This document shows, piece by piece, positions 1 through 8,798 of a stretch of DNA of 64,000 nt. The first letter of the stretch is position 1; the number at the start of each line of letters is the position of its first letter. Origin of the DNA: Brevibacterium aurantiacum. GTDB taxonomy: Bacteria; Actinomycetota; Actinomycetes; Actinomycetales; Brevibacteriaceae. The position numbers were made by a program, and so were the translations under genes. The notes under the pieces were generated by a model. The model was given only the letters and a program-made list of their open reading frames with translations, did not search any database and was not told the DNA's origin. The stretch covers positions 1 to 64,000 of the forward strand of contig NZ_FXZB01000021.1 in the NCBI RefSeq assembly GCF_900169065.1. Reading direction: 5' to 3'.

Positions 1-24
1 GCACCTGAGAGGTGCCCCTTTCTT
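1..24 (+). terminator. Possible terminator hairpin of an upstream gene, cut by the window edge
   Basis: GCACCT-GAG-AGGTGC forms a 6-bp stem that could extend to the left of the window, because the right side continues with CCCC. It is followed by a pyrimidine-rich TTTCTT stretch. It probably ends a gene outside the window. Only half the context is visible. Confidence 0.4.
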
Positions 25-94
25 GAACGGGAATGTTGACTTCGAACATCATCATTTTCCCAGTTCAGAAGGGGCATTTCCATTTCACGCGCGG

Positions 95-126
95 CTTGAT
101 CCGGCTACTCGCATCGGTGGATCAAG
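95..126. repeat. Inverted repeat at the truncated betT 5' junction
   Basis: CTTGATCC (95-102) and GGATCAAG (119-126) form an 8-bp inverted repeat with a 16-nt spacer, ending just left of where the reading frame starts to resemble BetT. It may be an operator or an old rearrangement end. Confidence 0.35.
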
Positions 127-141
127 GCTAAGGAAGGCTCC

Positions 142-2034
142 GTGCGTCTGGGACCGGACCATTCCCGCCCCCAGTACAACCTCTTCACTTGGGTTGCGAT
201 GCTCTTCGCCGCGGGCGTGGGCATCGACATGCTCTTCTACTCGGTGACCGGACCGATCACCCAGTTCCTCCAGCCGGTCAACGCCGATCCCGAATCGGCC
301 GCCGCCGCGCAGGACGCCGTCGTGTGGACCATGTTCCACTACGGCATCGCCGGCTGGTCGATGTACTCACTGCTGGGCATGGCCATGGGTTACTTCGCCT
401 ACCGTTGGGGCATGCCCCTGTCGATCCGCGCGGTTCTCTACCCGCTGCTGGGTAAGCGCGTGCGCGGTGCCACCGGTGACGTCATCGACATCTTCGCCCT
501 CGTCGGCACTGTCTTCGGCGTGGCCACCTCGATGGGCATCGGCGTCGTCCTGCTCAACGTCGGCTTCTCCGAACTCTTCGGTCTTCCGCAGGGCCTCGCC
601 CTCCAAATCGCCCTCGTCCTCGTCGCCGTCGTCATGACGATCGCTGCCTGCACCTCCGGTGTGGACAAGGGCATCCGCTTGATCTCCGAGCTCAACCTCT
701 GGGCCTGTGCGGCAATGATGTTCTACATCCTCGTCACCGGCAAGACGGCGTTCCTTCTTAATGCCTTGGTCGAGAACATCGGGCGCTTCATCTTCACCCT
801 GCCCGAGCGCACACTGTCCACGTTTGCCTATGTCGACGACGGGTCCGCCTGGATGGGTGCCTGGACTCTGTTCTTCTGGGCGTTCTGGCTGGCCTGGGGT
901 CCCTTCGTCGGACTGTTCTTGGCCCGCATCTCCCGCGGACGCACCCTGCGTGAGTTCGTCATCGCGGCCATCACGGCACCGGTGCTCTGCGACTTCATCA
1001 TCGTCTCGATCTTCGGCAACTCCGCCCTGTCCGAGGTCTTCAGCGGCAATAGCGACTTCGCACAGCAGGCCATCGACTCTCCCGAGCAGGGGTGGTATGC
1101 CCTCCTCGACATGTTCCCGAGCTCAACCTTCCTCATCGGCCTGGCCACGCTTTCAGGTCTGCTCTTCTACCTCACAAGTGCCAACTCCGGCGCGATGGTG
1201 ATGTCGAACTTCTCGTCGACGATCCCCAACCCCGAAGAAGACGGCGCGAAATGGCTGCGGATCTTCTGGGCAGTCGTCACTGCCGTGCTGACCATCGCCA
1301 TGCTCGTCGCGGGAGGGGTGACGACGATGGAGTACGCGACCCTGATCTTCGCCTTGCCGGTGACGGTCATCGCCTACCTCGTCATGGCCTCCTTCTCGAA
1401 GGTGCTGCGCATGGAGCGAGCCGAACGAGAGGGCCGGACCCGCAAGCGACGGACCACGGCCGCCCACGGTGGCAGGACTCCGGAGAAGACCTGGCGTCAG
1501 CGCCTGGCGACTCTGCGCTCCTACCCGTCGAAGAAGTCCGTCGACAGGTTCGTCAACGAAGTGGTCGAACCCGCGCTGGAAGCCGTGGCCGCCGAGTTCC
1601 GCGAACTCGATTACACCGTCGAGCTGACTCAGCAGACGGGCCCAGAATCGGGAATCACGGAGTTCACGCTCATCGTCGACATGGACGAACAGCGAAACTT
1701 CCACTATCAGGTCGCCGCCGTCGAACACAACGTTCCCTCGTTCGGTGCACGCAATGCCCCGCGCGGCGATGACGTGTACTACCGGATCGAGGTCTTCACC
1801 CAGACCGGCTCCGAGGGCTATGACCTCATGGGCCTGAGTGGGCAGCAGATCATCGACGACGTCCTCGACCGCTACGAGAACCACCTGTCGTTCCTCGCCT
1901 ACTCGCACGAGCACTCGTACCAGTCGGTCGTGACCCCGCCGACTCCCCCTGCCACGGATTCGGTTCCGGCCGTACCCGAGTCACCCGATGACGTGGAGGA
2001 AGTCGAGCCGGAACCGGCAGACGATCCCCGCTGA
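142..2034 (+). CDS. betT: BetT-type choline/betaine BCCT transporter lacking its N-terminal two membrane segments
   Basis: Secondary transporter of the BCCT family, most like choline transporter BetT, which takes up the precursor of glycine betaine at the cytoplasmic membrane. I see RLGPDHSRPQY at the very start, then GVGIDMLFYSVTGP, FHYGIAGWSMY, the conserved WTLFFWAFWLAWGPFVGLFLARISRGR block, and a long hydrophilic C-terminal domain of about 180 residues, as in E. coli BetT. In BetT the GSVKLGP segment comes after about 60 residues carrying two membrane helices. Here those are missing: the frame is open only from position 100, and resemblance begins near EGSVRLG at 133. The GTG at 142 has an AGGAAGG 4 nt upstream. 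The protein may be non-functional, or this is a 5'-deleted relic. A hairpin follows the stop. Confidence 0.8.
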   Translation: MRLGPDHSRPQYNLFTWVAMLFAAGVGIDMLFYSVTGPITQFLQPVNADPESAAAAQDAVVWTMFHYGIAGWSMYSLLGMAMGYFAYRWGMPLSIRAVLYPLLGKRVRGATGDVIDIFALVGTVFGVATSMGIGVVLLNVGFSELFGLPQGLALQIALVLVAVVMTIAACTSGVDKGIRLISELNLWACAAMMFYILVTGKTAFLLNALVENIGRFIFTLPERTLSTFAYVDDGSAWMGAWTLFFWAFWLAWGPFVGLFLARISRGRTLREFVIAAITAPVLCDFIIVSIFGNSALSEVFSGNSDFAQQAIDSPEQGWYALLDMFPSSTFLIGLATLSGLLFYLTSANSGAMVMSNFSSTIPNPEEDGAKWLRIFWAVVTAVLTIAMLVAGGVTTMEYATLIFALPVTVIAYLVMASFSKVLRMERAEREGRTRKRRTTAAHGGRTPEKTWRQRLATLRSYPSKKSVDRFVNEVVEPALEAVAAEFRELDYTVELTQQTGPESGITEFTLIVDMDEQRNFHYQVAAVEHNVPSFGARNAPRGDDVYYRIEVFTQTGSEGYDLMGLSGQQIIDDVLDRYENHLSFLAYSHEHSYQSVVTPPTPPATDSVPAVPESPDDVEEVEPEPADDPR

Positions 2035-2076
2035 TGCGCTGAACCGCAGCCGGCTGCGAACATAGCCGAACGTGAA

Positions 2077-2110
2077 CCGAGGCTGTCCCCGAAACCGGGG
2101 GCAGCCTCGG
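2077..2110 (+). terminator. Hairpin terminator after betT
   Basis: CCGAGGCTG (2077-2085) pairs with CAGCCTCGG (2102-2110). The interior also pairs (CCCC with GGGG), leaving a GAAACC-type loop. It lies 43 nt after the betT stop and has no T tract. Confidence 0.65.
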
Positions 2111-2125
2111 CGCATTCATCGCAGT

Positions 2126-2179
2126 GTTGCGCCACTTCGAGTTTGTGCGCCGCTTCGAGTTTGTGCGCCACTTCGGGGT
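2126..2179. repeat. Three tandem copies of an 18-bp unit
   Basis: Unit GTGCGCCACTTCGAGTTT occurs at 2126-2143 (first base T), 2144-2161 (one internal change) and 2162-2179 (last part diverged to CGGGGTA). It sits between the betT terminator and the next gene. No function is evident. Confidence 0.7.
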
Positions 2180-2274
2180 ATTGCGCGATCTCGCTCCGGG
2201 CACCATAGTCAGAACAGGGAACGGCGTGGGCCCGAGGAGACTCACGCGGACGCGAGAACCGGGAGGTGATCACC

Positions 2275-3816
2275 GTGGACATGACCGCGGTGCTGTCATT
2301 CTTGGCCGCCGGTGACTACACGATCGCCAGAGAGGTCATCCAACGCGGCTTCGCTGCCCTGTTCTTCATCGCCTTCCTCAGCGCCTGGAACCAGTTTCCC
2401 GCTCTCCTCGGTGAGCACGGGCTGACCCCGGCACCACGATTCATCGCGGCCACCACCTCCGCTCAGGCGCCGAGCCTGTTCCGGTGGAAGCGCTTCGCCT
2501 ACACCGACCGCCGACTGCGCATCGTGTGCGGAGTCGGCATGCTCGCGGCCATGACCGTCGTCATCGGCCTCCCTCAGGCGGGGCCCGCATGGACGACGAT
2601 CCCCGTGTTCGGACTCATGTGGTGGCTGTACTTCTCGATCTCGAGCATCGGGCAGCGCTTCTACGGCTTCGGCTGGGAATCACTCCTGCTCGAGGCCGGG
2701 TTCCTCATCGGATTCCTCGGCTCCCACGAGGTGGCCCCCTCACTGCTGATGATCCTCTTCCTCCGCTGGTTCGTCGTCCGCATCGAGTTCGGGGCGGGCA
2801 TGATCAAGATGCGTGGGGACAGCTCCTGGCGGGATCTCACCGCCATGGACTACCACCATCAGACCCAGCCGATGCCGGGCCCACTCAGCCGCCGCGCCCA
2901 CCTCATGCCCGGGTGGTGGCATCGTGGGGAGACGCTGGGCAGCCATGTCGTCCAGCTCATCGCACCGTGGCTGCTCTTCCTCCCTCAGCCCATCGCCTCG
3001 TTCGCGGCCGCCGCCATCATCATTACGCAGCTGGCGCTGGTCATCACCGGCAACTATGCCTGGCTGAACTGGGCGACGATCCTGCTCGCCTTCGCCGGGA
3101 TCAGCGACTCGTTCCTCGCCTGGATCGTCGGTGGGCCCTGGCCCGGATGGGGCTGGCCGATCGGGTCCCTCGCCGAGGTGGCCGGGTCGTCGACGTCGAA
3201 CGCTGAGTTCGGGTCGGCTAACGTCCTTCCCCTGTGGTGGGCGATCCTCATCGCAGTCTTCGTCATCTGGCAGTGCGTGCTCAACGTCCCCGCCCTGCGC
3301 AACCTGTTCTCGTCACGTCAGAAGATGAATGCCAGCTTCAACCGGTGGGGACTCGGCAACGCCTACGGCGCCTTCGGCTCGATGACCGAGTTCCGTGATG
3401 AGATCATCATCGAGGGCACCCTCGACCCGAATGCGACCATGGACTCAGGCGAGTGGCGCCCCTATGTGTTCAAGGGCAAGCCCGGGGATGTGCATCGCCG
3501 CTCCCCCATTGTTGCGCCTTATCATCTGCGCCTGGACTGGCTGATGTGGTTCGCGGCCCTCGGCGACTACCGGCAGTCCTGGTTCTATGCGCTGCTCGAG
3601 CGCATCGGGAACGGGGACTCGCAGATCCGCACGCAGCTGGGCCCCGACCCCTTCGACGGTCAGGCACCGGCCCTCCTCCGGGTACGAGTCTTCACCTACC
3701 GCTACGCCACCGGTCAGGAACGACGGAGGGCACGGGAGGAAGGCCAACCTCGGCCGTGGTGGGTGAGGTCGAAGCCTCGAACCATGGTCGAGCCCACGGA
3801 CCTGCGGGACGGGTGA
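2275..3816 (+). CDS. Lipase maturation factor family membrane protein
   Basis: About 513 residues with roughly eight hydrophobic segments in the first 340. It contains the family's characteristic blocks FYGFGWESLLLEAGFLIGFLG, RWFVVRIEFGAGMIKMRGD and W-DLTAMDYHHQTQPMPGP. The C-terminal soluble part has FKGKPGD and HLRLDWLMWFAALGDY, typical of LMF1-like proteins. In animals LMF1 is an ER chaperone for lipases. Bacterial members are membrane proteins of unknown role. I prefer the GTG at 2275 because GGGAGG lies 8 nt upstream. ATG 2281 and GTG 2266 are alternatives. The gene converges on mntH. Confidence 0.85.
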   Translation: MDMTAVLSFLAAGDYTIAREVIQRGFAALFFIAFLSAWNQFPALLGEHGLTPAPRFIAATTSAQAPSLFRWKRFAYTDRRLRIVCGVGMLAAMTVVIGLPQAGPAWTTIPVFGLMWWLYFSISSIGQRFYGFGWESLLLEAGFLIGFLGSHEVAPSLLMILFLRWFVVRIEFGAGMIKMRGDSSWRDLTAMDYHHQTQPMPGPLSRRAHLMPGWWHRGETLGSHVVQLIAPWLLFLPQPIASFAAAAIIITQLALVITGNYAWLNWATILLAFAGISDSFLAWIVGGPWPGWGWPIGSLAEVAGSSTSNAEFGSANVLPLWWAILIAVFVIWQCVLNVPALRNLFSSRQKMNASFNRWGLGNAYGAFGSMTEFRDEIIIEGTLDPNATMDSGEWRPYVFKGKPGDVHRRSPIVAPYHLRLDWLMWFAALGDYRQSWFYALLERIGNGDSQIRTQLGPDPFDGQAPALLRVRVFTYRYATGQERRRAREEGQPRPWWVRSKPRTMVEPTDLRDG

Positions 3817-3868
3817 AACCGACAGGCTCGCCTGCATGCCCGAGTTCAACTGCCTGCGCGGGCTGACC

Positions 3869-5128
3869 TCAGTCGATGCCGAGTGCCAAGAGCACGATGA
3901 GGACGACGTTGAGGGCGATGATGAGCCCCGAGGCCAGGATCGCGACGATCGTGATGATCCGTGAGTTCGCGTACTGACCCATCACGCTCCGGTTCATCGT
4001 CAGCCTGACCAGGGGAATCATGGCGAAAGGGATACCGAGGCTGAGCACGACTTGGCTGAGGACGAGCGACCAGGTCGGGTCCACGCCGAGGCTGAGAATG
4101 ATGAGCGCGGGAATCATCGTCACCGCACGCTGCCACACGATCGGGACGTTGACCCGCAGCAGTCCCTGCATGATCGATGCCCCCGCGTAGGACCCGACAG
4201 CACTCGACGCCAGGCCGGAGGCGAGCAGTCCGATACCGAAGAACAGGCCCACGATCTCGCCGAGGTTGGCCGTCACGACCGCGTGCGCACCCTCGATCGT
4301 GTCGGTTCCGCTCTGGCCGCGCAGTGAGGCCGCTGCCAGGAGCAGCATCGCGATATTGACCGAGCCGGCGATGACGAGGGAGAGCACCACATCCCAGCGG
4401 CTGGCCTTGAGCAGCTGAGGAATCGAGGCTCGCGGGGCGGTGCCGTGACGATCAACGGACAGCGCCGAATGCAGGTAGATCGCGTGGGGCATCACGGTCG
4501 CGCCCAGCATACTGGCTGCCAGAACCACCGAGTTCGTGCCTTCGAGTCTGGGCACGATTCCACCTGCCGCTTGTCCCCACTTCACATCGCCGACGAACAG
4601 GCCTGCTAGAAAGCCAATGGCGATGATTGCGAGCAGGGTGATGATCACCGTTTCGAAGGGGCGCTGACCGCGGGTGGACTGGATCGAGAGCAGGAACAGG
4701 GACACGACGCCGACGATGAGGCCGCCCAATAACAGCGGCAGATCGAAGAGGATCTTCAGAGCGATGGCGCCGCCGATCACCTCGGCGACGTCGGTGGCGA
4801 TGGCCACGACCTCCGCCTGCGCCCAGTACGCCAGTCGAGACCGACGGCTGAGCCTGTTCCCGAGGAGCCCGGGCAGTGACTGCCCGGAAACGAGTCCGAG
4901 CTTCGAGGACAGGTATTGGACGAGCACGGCGATGAGGTTGGCCGCGACGAGGACCCACACGAGCAGATACCCGTACTGGGCGCCGGCGCTGAGGTTCGCG
5001 GCGACGTTGCCGGGATCGACGTATGCGATTGCCGCGACGAAGGCCGGCCCCAGCAGGAAGAACGTCGAGACCTTCTTCGGGCGTGCAGCAGTGACGGAGG
5101 TGCCGGAGCTGGGCGGATCGACGGTCAT
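3869..5128 (-). CDS. mntH: Nramp-family divalent metal (Mn2+/Fe2+):H+ symporter
   Basis: About 419 residues with 11 hydrophobic helices. The Nramp signature DPGN lies in helix 1 (residues 38-41), and the helix 6 motif MPHAIYLHSAL, whose Met and His line the metal site, is present. This identifies a proton-coupled importer of Mn2+ at the plasma membrane. An in-frame ATG at 5143 would add MYLNF. It lies inside a perfect palindrome (5129-5150), and neither start has a good Shine-Dalgarno, so ATG 5128 just downstream of the palindrome is preferred. Repression by a metal-sensing regulator of the MntR/DtxR type is likely but inferred. Confidence 0.92.
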   Translation of the reverse strand: MTVDPPSSGTSVTAARPKKVSTFFLLGPAFVAAIAYVDPGNVAANLSAGAQYGYLLVWVLVAANLIAVLVQYLSSKLGLVSGQSLPGLLGNRLSRRSRLAYWAQAEVVAIATDVAEVIGGAIALKILFDLPLLLGGLIVGVVSLFLLSIQSTRGQRPFETVIITLLAIIAIGFLAGLFVGDVKWGQAAGGIVPRLEGTNSVVLAASMLGATVMPHAIYLHSALSVDRHGTAPRASIPQLLKASRWDVVLSLVIAGSVNIAMLLLAAASLRGQSGTDTIEGAHAVVTANLGEIVGLFFGIGLLASGLASSAVGSYAGASIMQGLLRVNVPIVWQRAVTMIPALIILSLGVDPTWSLVLSQVVLSLGIPFAMIPLVRLTMNRSVMGQYANSRIITIVAILASGLIIALNVVLIVLLALGID

Positions 5129-5150
5129 AAAGTTAAGGTACATTAACTTT
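5129..5150 (-). promoter_or_regulatory. Palindromic operator at the mntH start codon
   Basis: AAAGTTAA (5129-5136) - GGTACA - TTAACTTT (5143-5150) is a perfect 8-bp inverted repeat abutting ATG 5128 of mntH. Its size and symmetry suit a dimeric metalloregulator (MntR/DtxR class). The assignment rests on context, not on a match to a published box. Confidence 0.7.
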
Positions 5151-5244
5151 CACTCGCGGGCAACACTGCGCACCCCACTTCAATCGACGAGCAATCTGGG
5201 AGACCGCCCTGGTAACTGAACACGGAAAGGCCTATGATCCGACT

Positions 5245-5895
5245 ATGTCCACTGAACATGTTCACTCACGTACCAGTCGTCGCCTGAGAACCGAGGAGAA
5301 GATCATCTCCGCCGCCGCCGACCTCTTCCTCGAGCTCGGCTACAAGGCCACGACGGTCAGAGGCATCGCCAAACACGCCGAGGTGTCCGTGGGCAGAGTG
5401 ATGGCCGCCGGTGACAAGGATGTCCTCCTCGTCCGCTGTTACGACCGATGGATCGGACAGCTCCAATCCGGGACCTACACCCTCCCAGCGCGAGCCCGCG
5501 CCATCACCGAGGAGGCACCTCCTGCACGGGGCGGCGCCAAGCCAGCGGCCACCTCGGCGGTGCAGAATCACCTCGTGGGGATCTTCCTGCCCTTCCTCGA
5601 ATTCTTCGCCGCTCACGAGGACCTATCCCGGGACTATGCGGCCGCGCTGATGCGCGTGGCCGGCAAACCTCAGGTGTTCGAGACCCTGGCGACCGACCTG
5701 CAGGACAAGCTGTCCTCGAGTCTGATCTCGATCGGGATCAGCGAAGCATATTCCCAGGCCAGTGCCGTTGCACTCTACGACTCCTATCTGGGCATCCTGT
5801 TTCGGTGGGCGGCCAGCGATATGAGTCTGCACGAGGCCACCGATGCGCTCTCGCAGAGCATCGCCTTCCACACCCAGCTGCGCAGGCCCGTATGA
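5245..5895 (+). CDS. TetR/AcrR-family transcriptional regulator
   Basis: 216 residues. Residues 14-60 carry a TetR helix-turn-helix (EEKIISAAADLFLELGYKAT, then IAKHAEVSVGRV), followed by a helical ligand-binding domain without recognisable specificity. The HTH lacks the usual YxxFxxKEEL tail (it has VMAAGDKDVLL), so it is somewhat divergent. The ATG is 6 nt after a TATGAT -10 box (5233-5238), so the mRNA is probably leaderless. The DoxX-like gene starts 32 nt downstream and may be co-transcribed. The divergent neighbour mntH has its own operator. Confidence 0.85.
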   Translation: MSTEHVHSRTSRRLRTEEKIISAAADLFLELGYKATTVRGIAKHAEVSVGRVMAAGDKDVLLVRCYDRWIGQLQSGTYTLPARARAITEEAPPARGGAKPAATSAVQNHLVGIFLPFLEFFAAHEDLSRDYAAALMRVAGKPQVFETLATDLQDKLSSSLISIGISEAYSQASAVALYDSYLGILFRWAASDMSLHEATDALSQSIAFHTQLRRPV

Positions 5896-5927
5896 GACTG
5901 CGCCCCGATTCACGGAGATGATTCACC

Positions 5928-6287
5928 ATGACCCTGCTCCCCGATCCCTGGTGGCCGGTGGCGGTGATGGCTTTCATCGTCGGCGTCGACGGACTCCTGA
6001 CCTTCTGGCCGCCGAAGGTCATCGCCGACTGTTTGGACGGAGTCGGACTTCCCCGTGACTGGTGGTGGGTGCTGGCGGTGGTGAAGTTCCTCGCCGTGGC
6101 GGGACTGATCGCAGGCTTCTGGATTCCAGGAGTCGGCCTGGCCGCGATCGTCGGCCTCATCGTCTACTTCCTCACCGCCGCCGGGGCCCATCTGCGCGCG
6201 GGATACATCGGCCGCGACTTCTGGCTCAACTGCCTGGGGATGCTCGTGCTCAACGTCCTCGTCCTCGTGTTCTGCTTCCTCGTCTGA
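5928..6287 (+). CDS. DoxX-like small membrane protein
   Basis: 119 residues, four predicted membrane helices (about 5-22, 44-64, 66-85, 97-118). The pattern VVKFLAVAGLIAGFWIPGVGLAA...FLTAAGAHLRAG resembles the DoxX-like (DoxX_2) family. Function in this family is largely unknown; some members are tied to redox stress. It starts 32 nt after the TetR stop and is probably in the same transcript. Confidence 0.75.
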   Translation: MTLLPDPWWPVAVMAFIVGVDGLLTFWPPKVIADCLDGVGLPRDWWWVLAVVKFLAVAGLIAGFWIPGVGLAAIVGLIVYFLTAAGAHLRAGYIGRDFWLNCLGMLVLNVLVLVFCFLV

Positions 6288-6451
6288 GGTGGCGTCTGGT
6301 CCGCGCTGTCGTCCGGAGTATCCGCGCCTGAGCTGTTGCAGTTTCCGATCATTTTCAGCCCTGCGTGCCCGGTTGCTTGTTTTCCCATCCCGGAGATTTC
6401 ATAGTGGAGTCAGGGCCGAGAGGACGGCACCGTGACGGAAGGATTGGCAGC

Positions 6452-7234
6452 GTGGCCGAATCTGCAGAGGACCGATACGCCCGATGGCAGTGGATCCACG
6501 AGACTGCGGTGATGACCGGGTGGGACTTCGGCGCCCTCGGCTCCCGCCTCGTCGCCGATGATCCGCCCTGGGATTTTGATCTCACGTGCGCCAAGGCGAT
6601 GGCACGTCTGCAGCCGTGCCTCGACATGGGAACCGGCGGAGGCGAGCGCCTGAGCAGACTCGTCAAAAGCGTCAGCACCGTTGGAGGCTTCATCAGCCGC
6701 AGATCCTCGGTTCATGCCACTGAAGGATGGAAGCCGAACCTGGAGTTGGCCACCTCGGCGCTGGAAAAATACGGCATCGAGGTACGTGAGTACGACAGCG
6801 AGACCGGACAGCCTATGCCATGGCCCGACGACTACTTCACCCTCGTGATGAACCGGCATGAGAGCTATGACCCGGCGGAGCTCGCCCGTGTCATCGCACC
6901 CGACGGGCGCTTCCTCACCCAGCAGGTCGACGGCACGGAAGCCGGCGAATTCCGCCTCTGGTTCGGCGGTCGGCCCGAAGCGCCGGAGAACCAGCTCGGA
7001 CCCTGCCTCGAGGAACTCGAGGCCCAGGGCTTCACCATCACCGACGCCGATGAGTGGACCGGCATGATGGAATTCGCCGACGTCGAGGCGATCATCGAGT
7101 ACCTCGCCTATATCCCCTGGGACGTCCCGGGGTTCACGGTGGCCGACAACCTCGTCGCCCTCAATCGGCTCGCGACCCGCAGAACCCCGATCGAGGTGAC
7201 GCAGAAACGCTTCCGCATCGCCGCCCAACGGTAG
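6452..7234 (+). CDS. SAM-dependent methyltransferase, class I
   Basis: 260 residues. The nucleotide-binding motif I is CLDMGTGGGERLS at about residue 53-65, followed by the motif II region (ATEGWKPNLELA) and the motif III region (PWPDDYFTLVMNRHESYDPAELARVIAPDGRFLTQQV). This is the Methyltransf_11-like arrangement in which a domain after motif IV determines substrate. The substrate cannot be told. I choose GTG 6452 because GGAAGGA lies 8 nt upstream and the fold begins at AESAEDRYARW; the frame is open back to 6365. Confidence 0.8.
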   Translation: MAESAEDRYARWQWIHETAVMTGWDFGALGSRLVADDPPWDFDLTCAKAMARLQPCLDMGTGGGERLSRLVKSVSTVGGFISRRSSVHATEGWKPNLELATSALEKYGIEVREYDSETGQPMPWPDDYFTLVMNRHESYDPAELARVIAPDGRFLTQQVDGTEAGEFRLWFGGRPEAPENQLGPCLEELEAQGFTITDADEWTGMMEFADVEAIIEYLAYIPWDVPGFTVADNLVALNRLATRRTPIEVTQKRFRIAAQR

Positions 7235-7328
7235 CCCTCCAGCCCCAGCAGATGGTCAGGTTTTCCCGACCCCGGGTACAGGGAAGCCGCATGGGCGGGC
7301 AGGAGTCGGCGTCGATAGTGTCGAAGAC

Positions 7329-7862
7329 ATGACCTCGCCGGACTTCATGTATCCCCAGCCCACCGATGATGAGTTGGCAGCGCAGCAGCCCTCTACCGCA
7401 GCGTTGGGACTGGGAAATCACGTGCACGGTGCCAGTCACAGTCACGGCAGCGTCGTCGACCAAACACCTGCCTCACTCAACACTGAGACCGACCATGACG
7501 GGACGTCTCCCGCAGGTACGAACCGACCGCTGCTCGGCAAGCTCGCCCTTGTCCTCACCATCATCGCCGCGGGGCTGTCCCTGCTCGTCTCGATCATTCT
7601 CGGCATCACCATCGGCCCGATGGAGAACACAGGCGGCTACTACTTCACCGACGCCCCCAGCTGGTATCAGAACCTCGCGATCGCATTCGCCGGACTGCAG
7701 GTTCTGTGTGCCGCACTCGGAATCACAGGCCTCATCATGGGCATTGTCGCAGCTGCTACCAGCCGCGCCAGGACTCAGGGCGTCGTTGCCATCGCCATCG
7801 CGGTCCTGGCTCCCTTCATCTCCTTCGGGTTCTTCATGATCCTCAGCTTCACCTTCGCCTGA
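7329..7862 (+). CDS. Uncharacterised membrane protein with histidine-containing N-terminal tail
   Basis: 177 residues. A hydrophilic, low-complexity N-terminal 70 residues (including HVHGASHSHG) precedes three membrane helices (about 75-97, 117-142 and 148-175). The layout resembles small DUF4190-like proteins, but I cannot assign a family. The ATG lies 7 nt after TAGTGT (7316-7321), suggesting a leaderless transcript. It converges on the TauE gene. Confidence 0.7.
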   Translation: MTSPDFMYPQPTDDELAAQQPSTAALGLGNHVHGASHSHGSVVDQTPASLNTETDHDGTSPAGTNRPLLGKLALVLTIIAAGLSLLVSIILGITIGPMENTGGYYFTDAPSWYQNLAIAFAGLQVLCAALGITGLIMGIVAAATSRARTQGVVAIAIAVLAPFISFGFFMILSFTFA

Positions 7863-7907
7863 CGCCGCGGGGCAGTTCAGGCTCGGCTTCGTCCGACAGA
7901 CCATCGT

Positions 7908-8618
7908 TCATGCCTGGACGATAACGATGGTGCCCGAGATGATTGCGAAGCCGAGGACGATATAGCGCAGCACCGGTCCATCGAGTCGATGGTGGACGTA
8001 CTTGCTGAGAAACGAACCGAGGGCCAAAAAGGGCAACATGGCCGCGGTGAACAGCATCGCCGGCCCATGTACCTGACCGCTGATCGCGAGGACGATGAGG
8101 GAGATGACTTCCCCGACGAGGAAGCACACTGCGACCGTCGAGCGCAGCTCCGGGCCCGGGCTGTGCTGGTAGGCCAAGGCGTAGGGTGGTCCGCCGACGC
8201 CGGTCGAGGTTTCTGTGACGCCGGTAATGAGACCGACTATGGCCAACACCGGCTTGTTCGGGGTGAACTTCGGGGCGAGGAGTGCGATAACAGCGGCCAC
8301 CAGAGTCGACCAGCCGATGAGCAAGGCAAGTTGGTGGAGGTTGACGATGACGAGAATCCACAGACCGAAGAAGGTCCCAGCGAAGCGACCCACGCTGATC
8401 CATTTCACCCCATACCAGTGGATTTCGGAGCGCTCCCGGGCCGCGATGTAGAAGTTCAGCGGGATCATCAACACGAGCAACATCACGGGGATGAGGCTCG
8501 GGTCAATGATGCTCACGACTGGGGCCGCGACCATCGCAAAGCCCATGCCCGTGGAGCCTTGCACGAAAGCAGAGATCAGCACGGTGATGGCGACGATGCT
8601 GAAAGTGATGATCGTCAT
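7908..8618 (-). CDS. TauE/SafE-family anion exporter
   Basis: 236 residues with about eight membrane helices. The family hallmarks QGSTGMGFAMVAAPVVSIIDPSLIPVMLL in the first repeat and GLITGVTETSTGVGGPPYALAYQ in the second are present, matching the duplicated TauE domain. Family members export sulfite, sulfoacetate or other organic anions; the substrate here is unknown. The start at 8618 has GAGG 7 nt upstream. It is divergent from rlmC. Confidence 0.85.
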   Translation of the reverse strand: MTIITFSIVAITVLISAFVQGSTGMGFAMVAAPVVSIIDPSLIPVMLLVLMIPLNFYIAARERSEIHWYGVKWISVGRFAGTFFGLWILVIVNLHQLALLIGWSTLVAAVIALLAPKFTPNKPVLAIVGLITGVTETSTGVGGPPYALAYQHSPGPELRSTVAVCFLVGEVISLIVLAISGQVHGPAMLFTAAMLPFLALGSFLSKYVHHRLDGPVLRYIVLGFAIISGTIVIVQA

Positions 8619-8786
8619 CGTCGATCCTCATCGAGTTGCTTGTCGACGCGAAGCACCGGAGTTAGGAGCGGAGCACGCAGCTGAGCCATCACGTCCTTCC
8701 TCATCTCAGGGGCTTCGCCGACCCTGCCGAACTTCAAGGTCAACACTATCGCGCTGTTGTCGCCATTTGCTTTCCGCTGAACCCCG

Positions 8787-8792
8787 TAAAAT
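8787..8792 (+). promoter_or_regulatory. -10 box of leaderless rlmC
   Basis: TAAAAT ends 6 nt before ATG 8799, and the two flank a small CCCC...GGGG palindrome. Transcription would begin at or next to the start codon. Confidence 0.5.
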
Positions 8793-8798
8793 GGGGTC

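Noticed and set aside
1-141. Insertion sequence end upstream of betT
   Set aside because: Hairpin and short inverted repeat are visible, but there is no transposase, terminal repeat pair or target duplication that I can identify within the window.
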